Source of the DNA: JAPOPJ01 sp964538885
Lineage (GTDB): Archaea > Thermoproteota > Nitrososphaeria > Nitrososphaerales > Nitrosopumilaceae
Direction: 5' to 3'
NCBI GenBank assembly: GCA_964538885.1
Contig: CAZIHR010000075.1
Span: forward strand, 1 to 5,727
Length of the DNA stretch: 5,727 nucleotides
The notes beneath the pieces are model-generated. The model saw nothing but the letters and a program-made list of their open reading frames with translations, was not told the DNA's origin and searched no databases. The translations under genes and the position numbers were made by a program. This document shows, in pieces, positions 1 to 5,727 of this stretch (the stretch's first letter is position 1; each line of letters starts with the position of its first letter).

Positions 1-581
1 CGTTGAATCTTGCTGTATTTCATATGAAGATGGGTGATTCCGTGCCTGATTTCCTTGAAAAAACACTAACTTCTATACAAAATCTGGGAATTGAACCGGG
101 GCTAGTACTTGTTGACAGGGAATTCTTTTCTGTGGATTGCATCAGAACTCTAGATAAGCGCGGCGTGACATATATGATGCCGTGCAGAAACACGCACGAT
201 GTTATAATCGCGTTGCGCAAGTTTGCGCGCCAATGCCAAAACTGACATATCTACAGTTGGGATGGAGGGCCAATTGAATTCCGCAGAATACGGGATGAAG
301 ATAAAAAAATGTAAGGATCCTACAAAACCTGAACAAAAATACATCGGGTTTGCTACAAACGATCCTAGAATAGATCTAAAAATATACAAAAATAGATGGA
401 TGATAAACAAGATATCGCGAGATCTAGACAATGAGGATCAGGACAAACTGCATTGTATCTAGGATGCCGTATTTTTACTATTTTATTGATGTACAACAAA
501 TGGATGATATGTCGATTCTTGCTCTATTTGGATCTGACTATACTTACATTGACCACATTCAAATTTCAAATCAAGTTATAA
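1..581 (+). pseudogene. Degraded IS4-superfamily DDE transposase, 5' end outside window
   Basis: This is the middle and C-terminal part of a cut-and-paste DDE transposase, broken by two frameshifts and one stop. The frame opening at position 3 encodes GLVLVDREFFSVD, whose Asp (codon 114-116) fits the second catalytic Asp of the family. That frame ends at 243-245. Homology resumes in the +1 frame from about 226 (KYIGFATNDP at about 337-366, then IYKNRWMI at 382-405, matching the Y-x2-R-W part of the YREK signature). It returns to the first frame near 417 (ARSRQ, stop TGA 432-434, then FTILLMYNKWMICRFLL at 474-524) and ends with TAA 579-581. The Glu expected just after RWMI is missing: Asn is at 406-408, and several residues seem to be deleted there. 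The protein is therefore certainly inactive. I recognise the family by motif, not by a search; an ISH3-like subgroup is possible. Confidence 0.82.
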
Positions 582-587
582 TACGTG

Positions 588-634
588 AGCCCAAATTATC
601 TCCGTAATGACGTGACTTGTGGCACATTTGGGCT
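588..634. repeat. 9-bp perfect inverted repeat (agcccaaat / atttgggct)
   Basis: The arms lie at 588-596 and 626-634 with a 29-nt spacer. The repeat begins 7 nt after the stop of the IS4-type remnant and ends about 20 nt before the helicase TATA box. It may be part of the right end of the old insertion sequence or an operator-like site. Nothing in the sequence decides between these. Confidence 0.45.
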
Positions 635-651
635 AACTGCCTTTTAGCCAA
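629..651. repeat. Short hairpin just upstream of helicase promoter
   Basis: The arms ggctaa (631-636) and ttagcc (644-649) pair perfectly across a 7-nt loop. The stem can be lengthened with one bulged G on the left side (ttgggctaa against ttagccaa). It shares bases 629-634 with the right arm of the 588-634 inverted repeat, so the two structures exclude each other. It lies upstream of the predicted transcription start, so a role in the helicase mRNA is unlikely. Confidence 0.35.
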
Positions 652-654
652 GCG

Positions 655-663
655 TTTATTATA
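655..663 (+). promoter_or_regulatory. Candidate TATA box for the helicase
   Basis: The sequence tttattata has the form of an archaeal TATA box. With usual TBP/TFB spacing of about 26-27 nt, transcription would start near 685-687. That is about 8 nt before the small ORF at 694 and about 55 nt before the helicase ATG at 741. A weaker aaatatc at 681-687 is an alternative box that would put the start near 711. No transcript data support either. Confidence 0.5.
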
Positions 664-693
664 CCACATAACCAGATCTCAAATATCGGAATA

Positions 694-744
694 ATGACGA
701 AGGCGATGGCTTGTTCGTCATTGCTAAGAGAGAATATACAATGA
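694..744 (+). CDS. Possible 16-codon leader ORF overlapping helicase start
   Basis: ATG at 694 opens a short frame encoding MTKAMACSSLLRENIQ. Its TGA (742-744) overlaps the helicase ATG (741-743) as ATGA, the arrangement used in translational coupling. Its start lies about 8 nt behind the predicted transcription start, so a ribosome on this mRNA would meet it first. No Shine-Dalgarno sequence is evident in front of either start. Short ORFs arise easily by chance and the peptide matches no family I recognise. The case rests only on position and overlap. Confidence 0.25.
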   Translation: MTKAMACSSLLRENIQ

Positions 745-2153
745 CACGATTTGAAGAATTAGGACTAAAGGAAAACCTGTTGAGGGGAATTAGTGATCTC
801 GGATTTGAGACCACCTTTCCGATTCAAGAAGCAGTAATTCCAGTACTGCTTACTGGAAGAGATGTGGTGGGCCAAGCACATACTGGCTCTGGAAAGACGG
901 CGGCATTTGCATTATCTATTCTACAAGATCTGAAACATAAAGGTGGCATACAGGGGCTAATAATGGCCCCTACGAGGGAGCTTGCCATACAGATAACTAA
1001 CGAGATAAAGAAATTTGGAATGTATACAGGCATCAAAGTGGCCACCATATATGGTGGACAGGGAATGGGTGTCCAACTTGACTCTCTTGCAAGAGGAGTA
1101 GAAATTGTAGTAGCTACACCGGGCAGATTGATTGATCACCTAAAGCGCGGCTCTATAGATCTTAAAGATGTAACACACATAGTGCTTGATGAAGCTGACA
1201 CGATGCTTGATATGGGTTTTATAGATGATATTCAGTTTATCTTGGATCTTGCACCAGAAAAAAGAGTCATGTCGTTGTTTTCTGCCACCATGCCTACTGA
1301 GATTCTTAGGTTGTCTGAGGACTATCTCAAAAACCCAAAACATTTCCTGCTTGATGCAGATGATTTGAGTGGTGAGGGAATAGATCAATCATTTCTGGTG
1401 ATAAAAGATAGAGACAAGTTCAAGCATATTGTAAACTTTATCAAAAATGCACATGGTCAGACAATCGTGTTTTGCTCCACCAAATACCGGACACGCGACG
1501 TGGCAAAGTTTCTACACCATGAAAGATTTGACGCCGTATCAATTGAGGGCGACATGTCACAACACAGAAGGGAGCAGTCAATGTCCAAGTTCAGGAGCAA
1601 CAAAGCTGACATCTTAGTGGCAACAGATGTGGCATCTAGAGGAATTGATGTCCCGCGTGTGGCACTTGTAATAAACTACGACGTTCCAAATCAAGAGATG
1701 ACATATTTTCACCGAATTGGTAGAACCGCACGAGCAGGTGCCAAGGGAAAGGCAATCACATTGGTGTCCTATTCGTCTGTAGGTGACTGGGAATTGATTA
1801 AGAGGCAGATAAAGGTAAAGCTGACTGACTTGAACGAAGAGATGGGCATCAAGATATCTATTCCTGACCCACTCAAAAGGGAGATCCCGGTACGAAAATT
1901 TGGAACGCAAAGATCTGACAATTTCAAGGGCCAACGTCAGGATAGATTCGGAAGACGGAGAGATACACGACGCGGAGACCAAAGAAGACGATTTGGTGGC
2001 AAATATGGACAAGTTGGGACGGATAAAGACTCGATGGATGGTAGAGGCAAGTATAATACCAAGTCGCCTAGAAGGGGCCCGCGAGGAGCACAAGCAAGAA
2101 ACAGAAGGCATGATGGCCGTAGCAGAAAAAACAACTATGGCAAAAGTAGATGA
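741..2153 (+). CDS. DEAD-box ATP-dependent RNA helicase with arginine/glycine-rich tail
   Basis: A 470-residue superfamily 2 RNA helicase that uses ATP to open short RNA duplexes, probably in ribosome assembly, mRNA turnover or cold adaptation. All core motifs are present: Q motif FPIQ (26-29) after the upstream aromatic in GF (21-22), Walker A AHTGSGKT (46-53), PTRELA (77-82), TPGRL (126-130), Walker B DEAD (150-153), SAT (181-183), IVFC (242-245), ATDVASRGID (294-303) and HRIGRTARAG (324-333). No catalytic residue is missing. The last 90 residues hold about 22 arginines with many glycines (RRR, RRG, RGPRG) and look disordered and RNA-binding. I start at ATG 741 because the next residues (TRFEELGLKENLLRGI) match the usual family opening. 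The frame also runs back to a TTG at 711, adding ten residues without family character. The gene is transcribed alone, away from the peptidase. A specific subfamily name (DeaD, RhlE) cannot be assigned. Confidence 0.95.
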   Translation: MTRFEELGLKENLLRGISDLGFETTFPIQEAVIPVLLTGRDVVGQAHTGSGKTAAFALSILQDLKHKGGIQGLIMAPTRELAIQITNEIKKFGMYTGIKVATIYGGQGMGVQLDSLARGVEIVVATPGRLIDHLKRGSIDLKDVTHIVLDEADTMLDMGFIDDIQFILDLAPEKRVMSLFSATMPTEILRLSEDYLKNPKHFLLDADDLSGEGIDQSFLVIKDRDKFKHIVNFIKNAHGQTIVFCSTKYRTRDVAKFLHHERFDAVSIEGDMSQHRREQSMSKFRSNKADILVATDVASRGIDVPRVALVINYDVPNQEMTYFHRIGRTARAGAKGKAITLVSYSSVGDWELIKRQIKVKLTDLNEEMGIKISIPDPLKREIPVRKFGTQRSDNFKGQRQDRFGRRRDTRRGDQRRRFGGKYGQVGTDKDSMDGRGKYNTKSPRRGPRGAQARNRRHDGRSRKNNYGKSR

Positions 2154-2180
2154 TAAACTCTATCTTGCTGCAAAGTATGA

Positions 2181-2185
2181 TTTTT
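2181..2185 (+). terminator. Weak T-tract, possible helicase terminator
   Basis: A run of five T residues lies 27 nt after the helicase stop codon in AT-rich sequence. Archaeal RNA polymerase can terminate at T-rich tracts without a hairpin, but this run is short. The strong hairpin at 2335-2363 is not followed by a T-run on either strand, so it is not a better terminator candidate. Confidence 0.2.
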
Positions 2186-2334
2186 ACCATTCATAAAATC
2201 AGAGTGTCATAACTATACCACTCGACCAATCTCATAATTACATATGTCTGATTTATTGCGGTGAATTTCAAACGTTTAAATCAGTCAATCGTGACAGCAA
2301 TTATGACATCGATTTCAAACCGTTCGGGGAACAA
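2186..2334. other. AT-rich intergenic stretch without a gene
   Basis: No ORF with protein-like character, tRNA or known RNA motif is visible here. The only pattern is a 9-bp direct repeat, atttcaaac, at 2265-2273 and 2312-2320 (47 bp apart), followed by cgtt or ccgtt. It could be decayed insertion-sequence flank or untranslated helicase sequence. Confidence 0.4.
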
Positions 2335-2363
2335 GCTGGCAGCCAGTGCGTATGGCTGCCAGC
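2335..2363. repeat. Perfect 11-bp-stem hairpin
   Basis: The arms gctggcagcca (2335-2345) and tggctgccagc (2353-2363) are exact reverse complements around the 7-nt loop gtgcgta. The stem can continue as ggg (2327-2329) with ccc (2364-2366) if five bases bulge on the left. The stem is GC-rich inside an AT-rich region. It lies 33 nt beyond the stop of the IS630 remnant. No T-run follows it on either strand. It could be an insertion-sequence or miniature-element structure, an mRNA processing or stability element, or a small RNA part. Confidence 0.85.
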
Positions 2364-2395
2364 CCCATTATGTATCTTGAAGATTATACTGGGAA

Positions 2396-2790
2396 CTATA
2401 CCAAGTAATCACTCAATTTTGCTGCTATGACCTCATCACGACTAAACATCTTCTGAATTCATCGCAACTACTGACTTGTACAATGTGTTTGCAGTTCCAT
2501 TTTTCAGGTATAGCAGACATGGATTCAATTCCGGCATATACGATGGCAAGTACACCAATATTATCTTGCCAGTATACGATTCAACGAACTCTTTGACTTT
2601 TTTTGATTTGTGGTATACTGTCCACGTTGAGGGATCTTCTCGGTACAATGTCAGGTCCGCCTTAATTTGTCAAATTCATCTGACTCGAATAATACATGCC
2701 AAGATATTGGACATTAAATTATAGGTTAGAGCTGTATCATTTGACTCCAGACGGATCCCACGTCTTAATGGCTCTATGCAATAATCGTTT
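2396..2790 (-). pseudogene. Degraded IS630-family (Tc1/mariner-like) transposase
   Basis: The C-terminal half of an IS630-type DDE transposase is scattered over three frames. The clearest piece (2648-2442) reads YHKSKKVKEF, then GKIILVYLPSYMPELNP, the family's hallmark LPPYSPELNP block. It continues with TANTLYKSVVAMNS. A shift near 2455 restores IQKMFSRDEVIAAKLSDYLV and a TAG at 2398-2396, a typical family C-terminus. Farther upstream (about 2790-2690), a third frame reads RAIKTWDPSGVK (stop at 2739-2737) and, after a second stop (2721-2719), FNVQYLG. This resembles the family's W-x-P-x-G and fNv-G strand region, but this part is less certain. The Asp expected before YHKSKK and the Glu expected after ELNP (here CLLY) are both gone, so it cannot transpose. 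Its left part runs into the IS66 remnant. Confidence 0.8.
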
Positions 2791-3623
2791 GGTGCTGTCG
2801 CGCCATTTGGGGAATTAGCGGGCCAGGATCATCAAATATGTTATATTTGGTGCCGTCTGAATTTACAAGTGAGAATGGCATATCATCTGCCCTCTCGAAG
2901 ATATCCCAGTCATGGTCCAGTATAAATTCGAGAGTTGCTCTGGCAACTAATATGCCTTGCTTGCTGGCAGTCAATGTAAATGTGAGTAATCTTGACATGT
3001 CTTCCTTGTATAGTGACAGTCTTGTGACGCGCGTTGCGTTGTGGTATTATATCATCACGTATGACGCGTTCTGTATAGTTGTTATGTGGAGGCATTCCCG
3101 GATCTGCTGACATGTCAATTTTGCCACATTTTTTACAGTCATAGTGAGATATGTCATACCGAATTGTCTCCGGTGGAGGTGGCGGCGTGTCAGTTATTGT
3201 CCTGTTCTCTACATGTGTATCTTGTATGCGCCCCGAGCCGCAACTGTTGTATTTTTTCATCTTGACTGGCTCGATACGATCCGGTTTGGGTTTGTTGGTG
3301 GTGCCCTTGTGCCCAGACTGTCCCCCTGGCTTTCTGCCAGATGGCTGTCTGTTCTTGATGTTCTTCTTATGTAGTTGCTGCTGCGTGATGATATCCTTGG
3401 ATGGTGATATGTTGGGCCCATCATGGAACGCGTCACGCCGTCAAATATTTCTGATTTGAACATTTAGTTGTTTGATTTGTTCTGCTTGCTGTTTAATTAC
3501 GATCTTCAATCCCCCTATTTCTTGTTCGTGTTCTTTTTTCATCTTCACAACTTTAGATTGTAAGACAGTAAATTGATTTAGCATATTATCATAAAGCACC
3601 TTGTAATTCTGTACTTGTTTCAC
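2774..3623 (-). pseudogene. Degraded IS66-family transposase, N-terminal half
   Basis: A GTG at 3623 opens a frame that codes for a coiled coil of about 60 residues (heptads ending KQQAEQIKQLNVQIRNI) and stops at TGA 3443-3441. The same frame continues past the stop: GPNISPSKDIITQQQ, then GRKPGGQSGHKGTTNKPKPD, then NSCGSG, TPPPPPETIRYDISHYDCKKCGK and NNYTERVIRD. This order (coiled coil, proline/lysine linker with GGQxGHKG, zinc-binding domain) is that of IS66 transposases. One zinc-ligand cysteine appears as Tyr (KKYNSCG instead of CxxCG), a one-base change. Near 3016 the frame shifts to SLYKEDMSRLLTFTLTASKQ, which continues to TAG 2776-2774. That last part is only tentatively the start of the catalytic domain (NSDGTKYNIF resembles a strand there). 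The rest of the DDE domain is missing, replaced by the IS630 remnant. Confidence 0.8.
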
Positions 3624-3673
3624 ACATATTTTGTGATGTACATAAATTTACAAGCGTCGCTATAGGTAAATTC

Positions 3674-5443
3674 TCATCCCAATCGGGCAAGCTCCTCTGT
3701 CTGCATTCTGGTATATCTGAAACCCTCTTGCCAGAACTTGTGTGTTCTTATATCAAAGCCGTGCTCTGCTAACAGATCCTCTGGCTTTTTGGAACCTCCC
3801 GCTGATAGTATCTCCATATATGCTGGGACAAAATCCCTTCCCTCCTTTTTATACCTCTGAAATAATGACAATGCAAGTAGGCAGCCAAACGAGTATGCAT
3901 AACAGTAAAACGGTGTGTGATAAAAGTGCGGAATGTAACTCCACTCTATTGCAAAGTCTCTAGTGAGTGTAACCGATCTGCCAAATTGTTCTGTTAAATT
4001 CTGCATGTATAATTCTGAAATCTCTTCTATCGTGGTTCCATCTGCAATCTGTTTGTGGGCATCAGCTTCGAACATCGTAAAGAATGACTGTCTCAGTATG
4101 GTAGCATATAGATCATCAATCTTTTCGGCAAGTATGACTTTTCTCTCCTCGTTAGTCATCTTGCTTGAAATGCTGTCATAAAGCAGCAGTTCCGAAAATG
4201 TTGATGCAGTCTCTGCTAGAGGTAGCGAGGCATGTTGCACAAGAATCGATCTGTTTTCAGCTGCTTGACTGTGTACTGCATGGCCCAGTTCGTGTGCCAG
4301 AGTGAACACATCCTTGGTTTTTCCAGTAAAGTTTATTAGCACATACGGAGTGATTTTTGGACTTACCGTACTACAGAATGCTCCATCCATCTTACCGTGT
4401 CTTATCTCCGAGTCTATGTGATCTTCTGTAAACACCCTTTTTGCAAAATCCTCAAATTCATGGTCGAATTTGCCAAGTGACTCTAGTACAAGCCTTACTG
4501 CCTTGTCATATGTGTATCTTACCTTGCCTTTGGCAACTATGGGTGCATATAGGTCATACCTGCGTAGTTTTTTCATGCCCAACATCTTTGCCTTTTGAAC
4601 AAAGAATTTCTGAAATATGTGCCTGTTCTTTTTGCATGTTGCCAACAGGGACTCGACCGTCTTGTCATCTACATTGTTTCCTGTATTCCTCATTGATATT
4701 GGGGACTCATATCCCCTGATCTTCATTCCTCTATCTCTCCAGTTTAATACAATATTTTGATAAATCTCTCCAATCACCCCTTTGTTATCCTCGTATTTTG
4801 TCAGGATTGTTTTATATGCTGTTTCTCTTGTTCTGTGATTTGTACTGCGGATGTGGTTTGTCAACTCTTCGCGTGTCATACTTTTGATTCGTCTCCCGAG
4901 CTTCATTTTGTATACAAACGAGTTTGTAATTTTGTCGTACAGCTTTACAAGTGCCGTAATTCCTGTAACATCTAGTGTATTGATCAGCTTCTCTTCAGAT
5001 TCTGCAAGCGAATATTTTGCGACAAATCTCTTATGTCTGAGATATTCTGTCAGTTCTCCCATTCCTTGGCGCAAACGCCTTGCATTTTTTTCATCTACTT
5101 TGTTCTTCCACCATAAATCAAAGAATATAATTTGATTTTCAATCTCCGAGTCCAATCTGGATGCCTTAGTTACCAGTGATGTTGTCTTATCGGATTGAGT
5201 GTCGGCCGAGTATGATAATGATGCATAACCTCCTATGATGCTCATCTTATGTATTATTTCTTCCATGTCTGTGAGGATCTTTTGAAATTGTTTGTTGGAT
5301 ATATTGGAATTTAGACTGGCTTTTCTCTTCTCAAATCTGGTAGCCAATTTTTCTACCTCACCAATCTGGTTCTGGAGAGATCGTCTGCCGCTATCATGTA
5401 CCAGTCTTTTTAGATTCCATCTATCCATTTTATATTTGGGCAT
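3674..5443 (-). CDS. pepF: Oligoendopeptidase F-type M3 zinc metallopeptidase
   Basis: A 589-residue cytosolic zinc peptidase that cleaves short and medium peptides, probably in peptide recycling downstream of the proteasome. Length matches the PepF/M3B family (about 600). The zinc site is TLAHELGHAVH, with ligands His384 and His388, catalytic Glu385, and third ligand Glu411 in ETASTFSE. That is 27 residues after the first His, as in thimet oligopeptidase relatives. Further conserved blocks are GAFCS (354-358), before the active site, and HFYHTPFYCYAYSFG (506-520), which carries the His/Tyr residues that hold the substrate. Residues 1-350 are the mostly helical N-terminal lobe. No signal peptide or membrane segment is seen. 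I start at ATG 5443 because a TATA box about 27 nt upstream predicts transcription from this A, giving a leaderless mRNA. A second ATG (residue 6) is an alternative. It stands as a single gene, with no cotranscribed neighbour visible. Confidence 0.95.
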   Translation of the reverse strand: MPKYKMDRWNLKRLVHDSGRRSLQNQIGEVEKLATRFEKRKASLNSNISNKQFQKILTDMEEIIHKMSIIGGYASLSYSADTQSDKTTSLVTKASRLDSEIENQIIFFDLWWKNKVDEKNARRLRQGMGELTEYLRHKRFVAKYSLAESEEKLINTLDVTGITALVKLYDKITNSFVYKMKLGRRIKSMTREELTNHIRSTNHRTRETAYKTILTKYEDNKGVIGEIYQNIVLNWRDRGMKIRGYESPISMRNTGNNVDDKTVESLLATCKKNRHIFQKFFVQKAKMLGMKKLRRYDLYAPIVAKGKVRYTYDKAVRLVLESLGKFDHEFEDFAKRVFTEDHIDSEIRHGKMDGAFCSTVSPKITPYVLINFTGKTKDVFTLAHELGHAVHSQAAENRSILVQHASLPLAETASTFSELLLYDSISSKMTNEERKVILAEKIDDLYATILRQSFFTMFEADAHKQIADGTTIEEISELYMQNLTEQFGRSVTLTRDFAIEWSYIPHFYHTPFYCYAYSFGCLLALSLFQRYKKEGRDFVPAYMEILSAGGSKKPEDLLAEHGFDIRTHKFWQEGFRYTRMQTEELARLG

Positions 5444-5466
5444 ACTTTTGCCTGATCTTCTCTATC

Positions 5467-5474
5467 TTTAAAAA
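5467..5474 (-). promoter_or_regulatory. TATA box of pepF, predicted leaderless transcript
   Basis: On the minus strand this reads tttttaaa, an archaeal TATA element. Its centre is about 27-28 nt upstream of the A of the peptidase ATG, so transcription should start at or within a base or two of the start codon. This agrees with the absence of a Shine-Dalgarno sequence in the short space before the ATG. Confidence 0.6.
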
Positions 5475-5529
5475 CTAACGTCTTTGCTAGAGTCTGTTGT
5501 ATGGCCCTCCCCACCTGACCTGTCTGATC

Positions 5530-5727
5530 TATAAGAAATTTGTGGGAAAGATCAAAAAGATTGACCGCAACAAGCTTGTCAATTAAATCATGTGTGAGGC
5601 AGCAAACACCGCAGTATTACATGACTCCAAGATGGAGACAATCTACAAGTCTGCCAAACAAAGACATGCAGACAAGCACGCCTTGGCCATTGTTGTGGTG
5701 GCCAACAAGATGGTAACCATAATGTGG
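5530..5727 (+). pseudogene. IS110-family transposase C-terminal remnant, runs off window
   Basis: The frame reads VGKIKKIDRNKLVN, a TAA at 5584-5586, then IMCEAANTAVLHDSKMETIY, then KSAKQRHADKHALAIVVVAN and KMVTIMW to the last base. This is the Transposase_20-type C-terminal domain of IS110 elements: a GxIxKxGNK-like stretch, an alanine-rich helix normally following RW, and the H-K-A-x-A-V-V-A-N-K-M helix. The stop replaces the Trp expected after NKLV(R/N). No N-terminal RuvC-like DEDD domain is present upstream; that space is taken by the pepF promoter and start. The piece is therefore a 5'-truncated remnant, or at least interrupted. IS110 elements carry a guide (bridge) RNA in a non-coding end, but no such end can be identified here. 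Homology before about 5542 is uncertain. Confidence 0.8.

Noticed and set aside
1042..1057. Perfect 16-bp palindrome (ccaccatatatggtgg) inside the helicase gene
   Set aside because: It encodes the conserved TIYGG segment of the helicase core, so the sequence is explained by protein coding. One such palindrome in a window this size is not strongly unexpected.
1614..2111. 165-codon open frame antisense to the helicase
   Set aside because: It is fully antisense to well-conserved helicase coding sequence, rich in Cys/Ser/His, and has no family features.
1900..2196. 98-codon open frame overlapping the helicase tail and passing its stop
   Set aside because: It lies in another frame of the arginine-rich tail, where AGA/GGA-type codons keep alternative frames open. 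It shows no recognisable domain.
2202..2224. gagtg...cactc small inverted repeat considered as a tRNA or small RNA stem
   Set aside because: The stem is only 5 bp with a 12-nt loop, and there is no cloverleaf, anticodon arm or T-loop sequence nearby.
2963..2970. gctggcag, an 8-base match to the arm of the 2335-2363 hairpin
   Set aside because: Eight bases can recur by chance in a window this long, and this copy lies in IS66 coding sequence without an accompanying inverted arm.
3144..3459. Plus-strand open frames with hydrophobic, membrane-like character
   Set aside because: They are antisense to the IS66 linker and zinc-binding domain; the hydrophobicity comes from complementing Lys/Pro/Gln codons.
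3257..3463. 68-codon minus-strand frame overlapping the IS66 region
   Set aside because: The adjacent minus frame encodes the IS66 linker (GRKPGGQSGHKG) over the same bases, so this frame is a shadow.
4441..5135. Several plus-strand open frames rich in Cys and Phe
   Set aside because: They are antisense shadows of the intact pepF gene, whose frame shows clear M3 motifs throughout.

Overview
This window looks like a piece of an archaeal chromosome, most likely an ammonia-oxidising thaumarchaeon (Nitrososphaerota) or a relative. The reasons are moderate GC, frequent AGA/AGG and ATA codons, archaeal TATA boxes instead of bacterial -35/-10 promoters, a probably leaderless gene, and transposase remnants that resemble (from memory) those common in group I.1a Thaumarchaeota. 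The lineage is an inference; no rRNA or ammonia-oxidation gene is present.

Two intact genes stand out. A DEAD-box ATP-dependent RNA helicase with an arginine/glycine-rich tail is on the + strand (741-2153). An M3-family oligoendopeptidase F-type zinc metallopeptidase is on the - strand (3674-5443). They are not adjacent, not co-directional and not obviously linked in function. Each has its own candidate TATA box: 655-663 for the helicase, and 5467-5474 for the peptidase, placed as expected for a leaderless mRNA.

Everything else recognisable is decayed insertion-sequence material from four transposase families. Positions 1-581 (+) hold an IS4-superfamily DDE transposase remnant with two frameshifts and a stop. 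Positions 2396 to about 2790 (-) hold an IS630-family remnant spread over three frames. Positions 2774-3623 (-) hold an IS66-like transposase N-terminal half (coiled coil, proline/lysine linker, zinc-binding domain) with one in-frame stop and one frameshift. Positions 5530-5727 (+) hold the C-terminal domain of an IS110-family transposase with one in-frame stop, continuing past the window. The IS630 and IS66 remnants abut, so the IS66 C-terminal half was probably lost at that junction.

The non-coding stretches hold a perfect 11-bp-stem hairpin at 2335-2363, a pair of mutually exclusive inverted repeats upstream of the helicase promoter (588-651), and a 16-codon ORF (694-744) that overlaps the helicase start by the ATGA arrangement. 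I see no CRISPR array, tRNA, rRNA, toxin-antitoxin pair or defence system. I found no convincing undescribed multi-gene system; the best leads are the hairpin, the leader ORF and the clustering of unrelated IS remnants.
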